Origin: Propionibacteriaceae bacterium
Lineage (GTDB): Bacteria; Actinomycetota; Actinomycetes; Propionibacteriales; Propionibacteriaceae
Direction of reading: 5' to 3'
Assembly (NCBI GenBank): GCA_017882685.1
Contig: JADGPA010000016.1
Location: forward strand, 1-59,701
Length of the DNA stretch: 59,701 nucleotides
The notes under the pieces are model-generated. The model saw only the letters and a program-made list of their open reading frames with translations. It searched no databases and was not told the origin of the DNA. The translations under genes were made by a program, and so were the position numbers. This document shows positions 7,255 to 14,756 of the stretch, one piece after another (the stretch's first letter is position 1; every line of letters starts with the position of its first letter).

Positions 7255-8921
7255 CACGGGTTCACGTCCTTCGGTCCGATCCATTCGGCCAGCCCCATCA
7301 CCGTCGCGGTCAGCACAGCAAGCACGACAGATGCTGACATGGCCATGCCGAAGTTCTCCGCGCCGGGCCGCCCGATGAGTCGGAAGATGACCACCGGCAG
7401 GGTCGGACGATCTGGACGGGAGAGGAACGAGGTGGCCCCGAACTCCCCCAGCGAGGTGGCGAAGGCGAACCCGAGCGCCAGCCCGAGCCCGCGCAGGGCG
7501 AACGGCAGGTCAATGGTGCGCACGATGCGTCCCGGACCGGCACCGAGCGTCGCCGCGGCCTCGTGCAGCCGCGGGTCGATCGCCCGCAGCGTCGGCAGCA
7601 GGGTGCGCACCACCAGCGGCAGCGCCACCACGGCCTGGGCGATCGGGATCAGCGCCCACGACGAGCGCAGGTCGAGCGGTGGCCGGTTGAGGGTGATCAG
7701 GAAGCCAAAGCCGACGGTGACGGCCGAGACACCCAGCGGGAGCATGAACACCGCGTCAAGGGTGCGCAGCGCGCGACGTCCCGGCGCGGAGGCGGGCCGG
7801 CGCGACAGCACGTAGCTGACCAGGAGGCCGAGGAACAGCGCGATCGCCGTCGCAGCAGCGGCCGTTGCCAGCGAGTTCGCCAGCGACTGCCAGACGCTCA
7901 CCGTGAGCTGGCCCGCATCGCCGGACAAGGCGAGGTAGTTGCCGAGCCCTACGCCGGTCACGGTCTGGAACGAGCGCCACACGAGGCTGGCCATCGGGGT
8001 GACGAGCAGGCCGAGCACGACGACGGCTGTGAGGACGGCGGACGCGGCGTCCGCCCGACCCAGCGGGGCGTCGGCGGGGTTGCCGGAGAGGCGCAGCGCG
8101 CGCTCCTGGCGGGCGCGGGTGGCTCCGGCGATGATCAGGGTTCCGCTGACCACCACGAGTTGCAGGATCGACAGCGCTGCCGCGGCCTGCAGGTCGAGCA
8201 GTTGGGTGGTCTGGTACCAGATCTCGGTCTCGATGGTGCCGTAGCTGGCCCCGCCGAGCACCAGCACAACTCCGAAGGCCGATGCGCAGAACAGGAACAC
8301 CAGCGAAGCAGCGGACGCGATCGCCGGCGCCAGGGCCGGCAGCGTGACGCTGGCGAGGACGCGGAGACGGCCGGCTCCCAGCGTCCGGGCAGCGTCCTCC
8401 GCGCGCGGGTCGAGCCGCGACCACAGGGCGCCGACTGTGCGCACCACCACCGAGTAGTTGAAGAACACCAGGGCTGCGACGATCGCCGTGAACGACTCCT
8501 GCAGGCCGAGGAAACCGAGCGGCCCGTGCGTGGCAAGCAGCGACTGGAAGGCCACCCCCACCACGACGGTGGGCAGGACGAACGGCACGCTCACCACCGC
8601 GCGCAGCAGCCGGCGCCCGGGAAAGCGGCGGCGGTACAGCAGGTGTGCACCCGGAACCCCTAGCAGCACGGCGACCGCCGTCCCCGCCACTGCCTGGCCG
8701 AGGGTCTGGCCGACGATCCGCCAGGTGCGCGGCGCCACCAGCACCTCGCGGACGCCGTCGAGCGTGAACCCGGCCTCGTCGACAAAGCCTCGGACGACCA
8801 GCGCAGCCACCGGCCAGGCGAAGAAGACGCACAGGAACGCCACCGGCACCGCTGCGGCCATGGCCCAGGCGAGAGGATGGCCCCCCACCCCGGCCCTGCT
8901 CCGCCCGGTGGCTACGCTCAC
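7251..8921 (-). CDS. thiP: Thiamine ABC transporter permease, fused two-domain type
   Basis: A 556-residue permease with about twelve hydrophobic segments and two EAA-type coupling loops (EDAARTLGAG in the first half, HEAAATLGAG in the second), i.e. two permease domains in one chain as in ThiP and FutB. It would form the entire membrane channel for thiamine. The GTG at 8921 overlaps the thiB stop codon (GTGA), which decides the start; the open frame extends further upstream but over thiB and in low-complexity shadow. It lies between thiB and thiQ. Confidence 0.87.
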   Translation of the reverse strand: MSVATGRSRAGVGGHPLAWAMAAAVPVAFLCVFFAWPVAALVVRGFVDEAGFTLDGVREVLVAPRTWRIVGQTLGQAVAGTAVAVLLGVPGAHLLYRRRFPGRRLLRAVVSVPFVLPTVVVGVAFQSLLATHGPLGFLGLQESFTAIVAALVFFNYSVVVRTVGALWSRLDPRAEDAARTLGAGRLRVLASVTLPALAPAIASAASLVFLFCASAFGVVLVLGGASYGTIETEIWYQTTQLLDLQAAAALSILQLVVVSGTLIIAGATRARQERALRLSGNPADAPLGRADAASAVLTAVVVLGLLVTPMASLVWRSFQTVTGVGLGNYLALSGDAGQLTVSVWQSLANSLATAAAATAIALFLGLLVSYVLSRRPASAPGRRALRTLDAVFMLPLGVSAVTVGFGFLITLNRPPLDLRSSWALIPIAQAVVALPLVVRTLLPTLRAIDPRLHEAAATLGAGPGRIVRTIDLPFALRGLGLALGFAFATSLGEFGATSFLSRPDRPTLPVVIFRLIGRPGAENFGMAMSASVVLAVLTATVMGLAEWIGPKDVNPW

Positions 8922-9970
8922 CCGACGACCGTGGCCGTCCAGGCCTTGATCCAGGTGTCGCGGCCCGCGGCGAGGGCGTCGATCGACACCTCGATGGGGT
9001 CGTTCACGACCGCTGCATGCGCGAGCCAGTCGGCCGGCAGCTTGGCGTCCGGGTCCACGGGATACATGTACATCTGCTTGGGGATCTCCGCCTGCACCGT
9101 GGCCGACAGCATGAAGTCGACGAACTTCCGCGCCCCGACCTCGTTCTGGGCGCCAGCGAGGACCGCGGCGTACTCGACCTGGCGGAAGCACGTGCGGGTC
9201 AAGGCCTCTGTGGCCGGCTCGTAGGCCGGGGAGGAGTTGTAGGACACAACGAGCGGACGGTCGCCCTTGCCGGAGGAGCCGGAGAATTCGACGGTGTAGG
9301 CCTCCGTCCAACCCTTCACGACCTTGACGCCGTTCGTCTTCAGGGCCGTCCAGTAGTCGAGGTAGCCGGGGTCGCCCTTCTCGCCGACGGTGGCGGCGAG
9401 GAACGCCAGTCCGGGTGAGGACGAGGCGGGGTTCTCCACAACAAGCAGGTCTTTGTACTCGGGCTTGACCAGGTCGTCCAAGGTCTCCGGGACGGCCAGC
9501 TTGTGGGCCTTGAACCAGCCGGTGTCGGCGTTCAGACAGACGTCGCCGTAGTCGACAGGGGTGAGCGAGTCCTTGTCGTCGGCGGCATAGGCGGCAGCGC
9601 CGGGCGGCAGCGCCGGCGAGGCATAGGGCCTCACCACGCCTTCGGAGATGGCCCGCCCGGCAAAGGTGTTGTCGATGCCGTAGACCACGTCTCCCAAGGG
9701 GGCGTCCTTGGTGAGCACCAGCTGGTTCACCAGCGTGCCGACATCGCCGGGTGCGACGAACTTCACGTCGTAGCCGGACGACGCCTTGAAAGCAGCGATA
9801 GTGGCGTCGCTGAGCGCGAAGGAGTCATGCGTGATGACGGTGAGGGTCTTGCTCTCCGTCGGCGCCGCCGACGTGGTGGCCGGGGCGGGGCTGCCCGGCA
9901 CGGCTGCGGGGCCGCCGCAACCGGCAAGCAGGACGGCGCTGAGCGCCACCGCCGCGAATCGATGTGACAT
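8918..9970 (-). CDS. thiB: Thiamine-binding lipoprotein of the ABC importer
   Basis: A 350-residue exported protein with a lipoprotein signal (ALSAVLLAGC, lipid-modified Cys18), a Ala/Pro/Thr linker and then 'KTLTVITHDSFALSDATIAAFKASSGYDV', which is characteristic of ThiB ('vlTydSF...gp...FE...g..v'). The later 'GDVVYGIDNTFAGRAISEGV' and 'KQMYMYPVDPDAKLPADW' also fit. It captures thiamine or its phosphates at the cell surface. GGAGGAG lies 4 nt upstream of the ATG and can be paired by an upstream CCTCC. It is the first gene of thiBPQ, directly downstream of a TPP riboswitch. Confidence 0.92.
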   Translation of the reverse strand: MSHRFAAVALSAVLLAGCGGPAAVPGSPAPATTSAAPTESKTLTVITHDSFALSDATIAAFKASSGYDVKFVAPGDVGTLVNQLVLTKDAPLGDVVYGIDNTFAGRAISEGVVRPYASPALPPGAAAYAADDKDSLTPVDYGDVCLNADTGWFKAHKLAVPETLDDLVKPEYKDLLVVENPASSSPGLAFLAATVGEKGDPGYLDYWTALKTNGVKVVKGWTEAYTVEFSGSSGKGDRPLVVSYNSSPAYEPATEALTRTCFRQVEYAAVLAGAQNEVGARKFVDFMLSATVQAEIPKQMYMYPVDPDAKLPADWLAHAAVVNDPIEVSIDALAAGRDTWIKAWTATVVG

Positions 9971-9972
9971 TG

Positions 9973-10012
9973 CTCCTCCAAATGCCTCGGAGGGCCCGGG
10001 AATGGTCCCGGG
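9973..10012 (-). promoter_or_regulatory. Expression platform of the TPP riboswitch
   Basis: Between the aptamer and thiB there are two hairpins. One is a perfect 7-bp stem with a 4-nt loop (9995-10001 with 10006-10012). The other pairs CCTCC at 9989-9993 with the ribosome site at 9975-9979 of thiB. The second arrangement would hide the ribosome-binding site; there is no U-run after the first hairpin. Translational control is therefore the more likely mechanism, by inference. Confidence 0.6.
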
Positions 10013-10017
10013 GAGAA

Positions 10018-10105
10018 AATCCCGACTCCCTACGCCGGTGCTAACCGGATCAGGTTCGAGGGTCTGCGGCTGCCCGCACTCTCAGCGCCGTGGCGCTCCC
10101 CTGTC
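10018..10105 (-). promoter_or_regulatory. TPP (THI-box) riboswitch
   Basis: Read on the minus strand, the segment contains the two conserved halves of the THI element: GCTGAGA (pyrimidine-sensor side) and, after a variable stem, GACCCTCGAACCTGATC followed by CGGTTAGCACCGGCGTAGGGA. The flanking P1 strands are GGGGAGCGCC and GGGAGTC. TPP binding should switch off the thiBPQ genes downstream. The motif match is essentially complete. Confidence 0.95.
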
Positions 10106-10224
10106 TTCACCCAACGCTAGCACTCGCCCACGCGTACCCCCGGCGTCCGCCAGCCCGCACGCCGGTGCTGGAAACCGGGCAGAAGTGGTGGTCGAATAGC
10201 GGTACTGCCTACCGAGGAGACCCG

Positions 10225-11652
10225 ATGATCCACCCGTTCTACCTTTCCGGTGTGCCCACCCTGGGTGAGGGGAGCTTCGAGGTCAGGTCACCCTTCGACG
10301 GCAGCCTGGTTGCCGAGGTGTCGCGTCCGACCGCCGCCCAGGCAGAGCAGGCTGCGGCCGACCTCGACGCGGTGCGCGCGGAGGCTCAGGCATTGCCGGC
10401 CCATGTGCGGGCCGCGGCGCTGGACCACATCAGCAAACGGCTCGCGGAGCGCACCGACGAGATCGCAGCGCTGATCACCGCGGAGAACGGCAAGCCGATG
10501 ATGTGGGCGAAGTCCGAGGTGGGCCGCGCGGTGTCCACCTTCCGCTGGGCGGCAGAGGAGGCCCGGCGCTTCGCCGGCGACCTGATGCGGCTCGACACCG
10601 AACCGGCCCAGACCGGACGGATGGCTGTCGTGCGCCGGTTCCCACGCGGCCCGGTGCTGGCGATCACCCCGTTCAACTTCCCGCTCAACCTTGTGGCCCA
10701 CAAGGTGGCACCTGCGATCGCCGTCGGGGCGCCGATCCTCGTCAAGCCCGCGCTGAAGACCCCGCTGTCGGCCCTTGTGCTCGCAGAGATCGTCGCGGAG
10801 ACCGACCTGCCACCGCGGATGTTGTCGGTACTGACCATCGGCCACGCCCAGATGGAGCCCCTGGTGACCGACCCGCGGCTGCCGGTGGTCTCCCTGACCG
10901 GCTCCGACGCAGTCGGCGAGCAACTGCGCGCCTCCGCGCCCCAGAAGCACGTGATCACGGAGCTCGGTGGGGACGCTGCCGTGATCGTCGAGCCCGACTG
11001 GCCCGACCTCAAGGCCGCAGCAGCCCGCATCGGCCTGTTCGGTTGCTACCAGGCGGGACAGTCGTGCATCGGCGTCCAGCGCGTGCTGGTGCACACCTCG
11101 ATAGCGGAGAAGTTCAGCGCGGAACTGGTGACTGCCATGGAGGGGCTGCGCCAGGGCGACCCGACCGATCCGGAGGTGCAGGTGGGCCCGGTGATCGACG
11201 CGAGGGCTGCCGAGCGCATCAACGGCTGGGTGGCCGACGCCACCGGGAAGGGTGCGCGCCTACTCACCGGCGGCACCGCCGTTGGCACCCTGGTGGCCCC
11301 CACCCTGCTGGCCGACGTGCCGGCCGACGCCATCATCGCCGACAACGAGGTGTTCGGGCCGGTGCTCACGCTCACCTCCTACGACACCATCGAGGAAGCG
11401 TTCGCCAAGGTGAACTCGTCCCGCTACGGGCTGCAGGCCGGCGTGTTCACCACCCTGCTGACGACGGCGTTCGCCGCCCACCGCGAACTCCAGGTGGGGG
11501 GCGTCATCATCGGTGATGTGCCCACCTTCCGCGCAGATCAGATGCCCTACGGCGGCTGGAAGGCCTCAGGCAGCGGACGCGAGGGCGTGGCCTCGGCCAT
11601 GGACGACCTGACCGACGCCCGCGTCCTCGTGCTGACGGGGCTTCCGCTCTAG
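10225..11652 (+). CDS. Aldehyde dehydrogenase family protein
   Basis: A 475-residue NAD(P)-dependent dehydrogenase. The general base E246 lies in ELGGDAA and the nucleophile C281 in GQSCIG, 35 residues apart as expected; 'PRGPVLAITPFNFPLN' and 'LVKPALKTP' are the cofactor-binding signatures, and 'MPYGGWKASGSGREG' the C-terminal one. It oxidises an aldehyde to the acid; the closest look is the succinate-semialdehyde/lactaldehyde branch, but the substrate is not readable. The ATG at 10225 has GAGGAG 7 nt upstream. It is divergent from thiBPQ and probably monocistronic. Confidence 0.9.
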   Translation: MIHPFYLSGVPTLGEGSFEVRSPFDGSLVAEVSRPTAAQAEQAAADLDAVRAEAQALPAHVRAAALDHISKRLAERTDEIAALITAENGKPMMWAKSEVGRAVSTFRWAAEEARRFAGDLMRLDTEPAQTGRMAVVRRFPRGPVLAITPFNFPLNLVAHKVAPAIAVGAPILVKPALKTPLSALVLAEIVAETDLPPRMLSVLTIGHAQMEPLVTDPRLPVVSLTGSDAVGEQLRASAPQKHVITELGGDAAVIVEPDWPDLKAAAARIGLFGCYQAGQSCIGVQRVLVHTSIAEKFSAELVTAMEGLRQGDPTDPEVQVGPVIDARAAERINGWVADATGKGARLLTGGTAVGTLVAPTLLADVPADAIIADNEVFGPVLTLTSYDTIEEAFAKVNSSRYGLQAGVFTTLLTTAFAAHRELQVGGVIIGDVPTFRADQMPYGGWKASGSGREGVASAMDDLTDARVLVLTGLPL

Positions 11653-11673
11653 GTTCCCTTCGCCCTCACCGAC

Positions 11674-11717
11674 TTGTCAGAACCTGGCTGAGCTATGGCG
11701 CAGCCAGGTTCTGACAA
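11674..11717 (+). repeat. 17-bp perfect palindromic inverted repeat
   Basis: The arms 11674-11690 and 11701-11717 are exact reverse complements separated by a 10-nt loop; allowing one mismatch the arms grow to 20 bp. It starts 21 nt after the aldehyde dehydrogenase stop and ends 50 nt before the DUF853 ATG. No T-run follows, so it may be a non-canonical terminator, an mRNA stabiliser, a dispersed repeat or a protein site. Confidence 0.8.
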
Positions 11718-11766
11718 CTCGGGAGGTGGCGCGCCTGAAGGCGGGTTTTGTGCCAGTCTTGGGCGC

Positions 11767-13362
11767 ATGACTGCGCAGTCCGAGGCCATCGAGAAGATCA
11801 AGACCGGCTACACATTTACCACGCCGTCCATCGACCTTGGCGTGCTGATAGTCGACGGTGCGCCGGACCCTGACGTAAGGATCCGGCTGTCCATGTCGAT
11901 GCTGAACCGGCACGGCCTCGTGGCCGGCGCCACCGGCACCGGCAAGACTCGCACCCTGCAGCTTCTGGCCGAGGCGATCTCCGGCGCAGGGGTCTCGGTG
12001 TTCGCTGCCGACATCAAGGGCGACCTCTCCGGCATCGCGATCCCGGGCGAGCCGAGCGAGAAGCTGCTAGCCCGTACGCAGAAGATCGGGCAGGTCTGGT
12101 TGCCGGCCGGCTGCCCCACCGAGTTCTACGCCCTCGGCGGCCAGGGGACCGGCGTTCCGCTGCGCGCCACGGTCTCCTCCTTCGGCCCGATCCTGCTGAG
12201 CAAGGTGCTGGGCCTCAACGAGACCCAGGAGTCGAGCCTCGGGCTGGTATTCCACTATGCAGACACCCAGGGCCTGCCGCTGCTCGACCTCGCCGACCTG
12301 AAGGAAGTGCTGCTGTACCTCACCGGCGACGAGGGCAAACTGGAGCTGAAGCAGCTCGGCGGCCTTTCCGCCGCCACCGTCGGGGTCATCCTGCGCACGC
12401 TGGTCACCCTGCAGACCCAGGGTGCGGACGAGTTCTTCGGCGAGCCCGAGTTCGACACCCGCGACCTGATCCGCACCTCCGCGAGCGGTGCGGGCGTCAT
12501 CTCGCTGCTGGAGCTGCCGAACCTGCAGGACCGTCCGCAGATCTTCTCCACCTTCCTGATGTGGGTGCTGGCCGACCTTTTCCACGACCTGCCGGAGATC
12601 GGTGACGTGGACGTGCCCAAGCTCGTGTTCTTCTTCGACGAGGCACACCTGCTGTTCGACGGCGCCTCCAAGGCGTTCCTCGACGCGATCGCCCAGACCG
12701 TGCGGCTGATCCGTTCCAAGGGCGTCGGCATCTTCTTCGTGACCCAGTCGCCCACCGACGTGCCCGACAACGTGCTGGCCCAGCTCGGCTCGCGCGTGCA
12801 GCACCAGCTTCGGGCGCACACGCCGAACGATGCGAAGGCCCTGAAGGCCACCGTCCAGACCTACCCCACCAGCCAGTACGACCTCGCCGAGACCCTGCAG
12901 GGGCTGGGCATCGGCGAGGCGATCATCACCGTCCTCAACCCCGATGGCGCCCCGACGCCGGTCGCCTGGACGCGGATGCTGGCCCCGGGTGCATCGATGG
13001 GTCCGATGCCGGCGGACTGGCTCGCCAACGGGGTCGCGTCGTCGGCGATGCAGGCCAAGTACGGCCAGGACATCAACCGCGACTCCGCCTACGAGATGCT
13101 CGCGCGCCGACTGGAGGCCGGTGCAGCCAAGGCACAGGCCGAGTCCGACGCGGCGGCGCAGGCCAAGCAGCAAGCAGCACAGCACAAGGCTGAGGCTGCC
13201 CAGGAGCGGGCATCGGCCCCGCGGACCTCCTCGAGGACCTCCTCCCGTCCGGCGCCCCGGTCGGGCGTCGAGCGGGTGCTGGGCTCGGCCACTTTCTGGA
13301 ACCAGGTCATCCGTGTCGGCGGCCAGGTCGTCCGCACCATGTGGGGCACAGCCAAGCGCTGA
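11767..13362 (+). CDS. HerA-like DUF853 ATPase
   Basis: A 531-residue P-loop ATPase with Walker A GATGTGKT (K60), 'FAADIKGDLSGIA' typical of the DUF853 group, Walker B 'KLVFFFDEAHLLFDGA', and 'GVGIFFVTQSPTDVPDNVLAQLGSRVQHQLRA'-region sensor motifs. It belongs to the FtsK/HerA superfamily of hexameric translocases; bacterial DUF853 members have no proven role. The C-terminal 90 residues are Ala/Gln/Lys/Arg-rich, probably coiled coil, then a basic Ser/Arg/Pro linker and a short conserved tail (SATFWNQVIRVGGQVVRTMWG). The ATG at 11767 is chosen because homology starts there; upstream frame runs through the palindrome. Confidence 0.87.
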   Translation: MTAQSEAIEKIKTGYTFTTPSIDLGVLIVDGAPDPDVRIRLSMSMLNRHGLVAGATGTGKTRTLQLLAEAISGAGVSVFAADIKGDLSGIAIPGEPSEKLLARTQKIGQVWLPAGCPTEFYALGGQGTGVPLRATVSSFGPILLSKVLGLNETQESSLGLVFHYADTQGLPLLDLADLKEVLLYLTGDEGKLELKQLGGLSAATVGVILRTLVTLQTQGADEFFGEPEFDTRDLIRTSASGAGVISLLELPNLQDRPQIFSTFLMWVLADLFHDLPEIGDVDVPKLVFFFDEAHLLFDGASKAFLDAIAQTVRLIRSKGVGIFFVTQSPTDVPDNVLAQLGSRVQHQLRAHTPNDAKALKATVQTYPTSQYDLAETLQGLGIGEAIITVLNPDGAPTPVAWTRMLAPGASMGPMPADWLANGVASSAMQAKYGQDINRDSAYEMLARRLEAGAAKAQAESDAAAQAKQQAAQHKAEAAQERASAPRTSSRTSSRPAPRSGVERVLGSATFWNQVIRVGGQVVRTMWGTAKR

Positions 13363-13418
13363 CCACCCCTCGGCGAGGAATGGGGACGGTTCTCCTTTTC
13401 CGCCACCAACCGAGGTGC

Positions 13419-14663
13419 CTAAGCGAGGTCCTCCAGCGGGACGGACGGGTCGGCCAGCCGCTCGCGGGAGACGGGCGTGCCCTCCCGGATCAGCGCCTGG
13501 ACGGCGTCGATGGTGTCCCACACGTTGATGTGCATGCCGGCGAGCACTTTCACGCCGTCACCTTCGGGCACCACCCAGAACGCCATGAACTCGTTGCTGG
13601 AGGTGTCGCCACGGACGACCAGCTCGCTGTCGGTATCACGCGGCACGTAGCCCGCGTACTCCAGCCCTGCGTCGTACTGGTCGGAGAAGAAGAACGGCAC
13701 CGGGTCGTAGGCGACATCGACGCCCGCCATCGAACGGCCGGCTGCGAGCCCGCCGTCATTGGCGTTGGCCCAGTGCTCGACGCGGAGGTGGCGTCCGAGC
13801 AGCCGGCTCTCCCAGTTCGCGACGTCGCCGGCGGCCCAGATGCCTGGGACGCTGGAGCGCAGCGCTGCATCGGTGACCACGCCGTTGTCGATGGCCACCC
13901 CGGCGGTCTCGGCCACTTCGGTGCTGGGCCGGATGCCGACGCCGATCACCACGGTCTGCGCGGGGATGGTGTCGCCGGCATCGGTGTTCACCGCGGTCAC
14001 GTGGTCGGTACCGGAGAAGCCGGTCACGCCGGTGCCCAGCCGGAACTCCACCCCGTGCGCGGTATGGAAGTCAGCGAACCAGGCCCCGATCCGCTCCCCC
14101 ATCACCGCCAGCAGGGGCGCCGTTGTCGGCTCGACGATCGTCACGGTGCACCCGTGCTGCCGGGCGGCGGCAGCCACCTCCAGGCCGATCCAGCCGGCGC
14201 CGACCACCACAACGTCGCCACCGCCGCGCAACCTGCCGAGAAGTGCGAGGGAGTCGTCCATTGTGCGCAGGTAGGTCACGCCGGGTAGGTCGCCGCCGGG
14301 CACCTCCAGGCGGCGGACGACCGAGCCGGTGGCCAGCAACAACCGGTCCCAGGGGATCGCGGTGCCATCGGCGAGGGTCACCGTCCGCTCGTCGACGGAG
14401 ATCGTTGTCGCCTGCTGGCCCAGCCGGAGAGTCACCCCCTGCTCGCTGTACCAGCCCTCGGGGTGCGGATAGGCGACGTCGGCCTCGGCCTTCCCTTGCA
14501 GCACGTCCTTCGACAGCGGGGGACGCTCGTAGGGCAGGTGTTCCTCCGCGCTGACCACGGTGATCCCGCCTTCGCGATCGTGCTCGCGGATGCCCTCCAC
14601 CGCGCGGGCAGCGGTCAGGCCGCCGCCGATGATCACATAACGCACAACTTCGTCGTCGCTCAT
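13419..14663 (-). CDS. FAD-dependent ferredoxin/rubredoxin-type reductase
   Basis: A 414-residue pyridine-nucleotide-disulphide oxidoreductase-like protein. The FAD-binding dinucleotide fold is at the N-terminus (YVIIGGGLTAARA), 'ERPPLSKDVLQG' is the hallmark of the ferredoxin reductase group (rhodocoxin/putidaredoxin reductases), the NAD(P) fold is at about residue 150 (VVVGAGWIGLEVA), and 'VPGIWAAGDVA' is the second FAD motif. The C-terminal quarter is the reductase C-terminal domain. It would pass electrons from NAD(P)H to a ferredoxin, perhaps for a P450 or dioxygenase; no partner is adjacent. Convergent with the DUF853 gene. Confidence 0.88.
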   Translation of the reverse strand: MSDDEVVRYVIIGGGLTAARAVEGIREHDREGGITVVSAEEHLPYERPPLSKDVLQGKAEADVAYPHPEGWYSEQGVTLRLGQQATTISVDERTVTLADGTAIPWDRLLLATGSVVRRLEVPGGDLPGVTYLRTMDDSLALLGRLRGGGDVVVVGAGWIGLEVAAAARQHGCTVTIVEPTTAPLLAVMGERIGAWFADFHTAHGVEFRLGTGVTGFSGTDHVTAVNTDAGDTIPAQTVVIGVGIRPSTEVAETAGVAIDNGVVTDAALRSSVPGIWAAGDVANWESRLLGRHLRVEHWANANDGGLAAGRSMAGVDVAYDPVPFFFSDQYDAGLEYAGYVPRDTDSELVVRGDTSSNEFMAFWVVPEGDGVKVLAGMHINVWDTIDAVQALIREGTPVSRERLADPSVPLEDLA

Positions 14664-14756
14664 GGTCCAACTCTGCTCCGCACGCCCAAGCCCGATGGGG
14701 ACGGGGCGCTCAGCCGACGTGGACCGAATGACGAACCGGGCCCATCTTGGGCGGGG

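Noticed and set aside
10018-10105. A tRNA-like look of the TPP element (GGTTCGAG)
   Set aside because: The surrounding sequence matches the THI box fully and does not fold as a cloverleaf.
12067-13521. 484-residue minus-strand frame over the DUF853 gene
   Set aside because: Shadow of the Walker-motif ATPase on the plus strand; low-complexity product.
14684-14752. Interrupted inverted repeat GCCCAAG...ATGGG / CCCAT-CTTGGGC
   Set aside because: Arms are short and 40 bp apart; likely chance in GC-rich DNA, no clear gene-end position.
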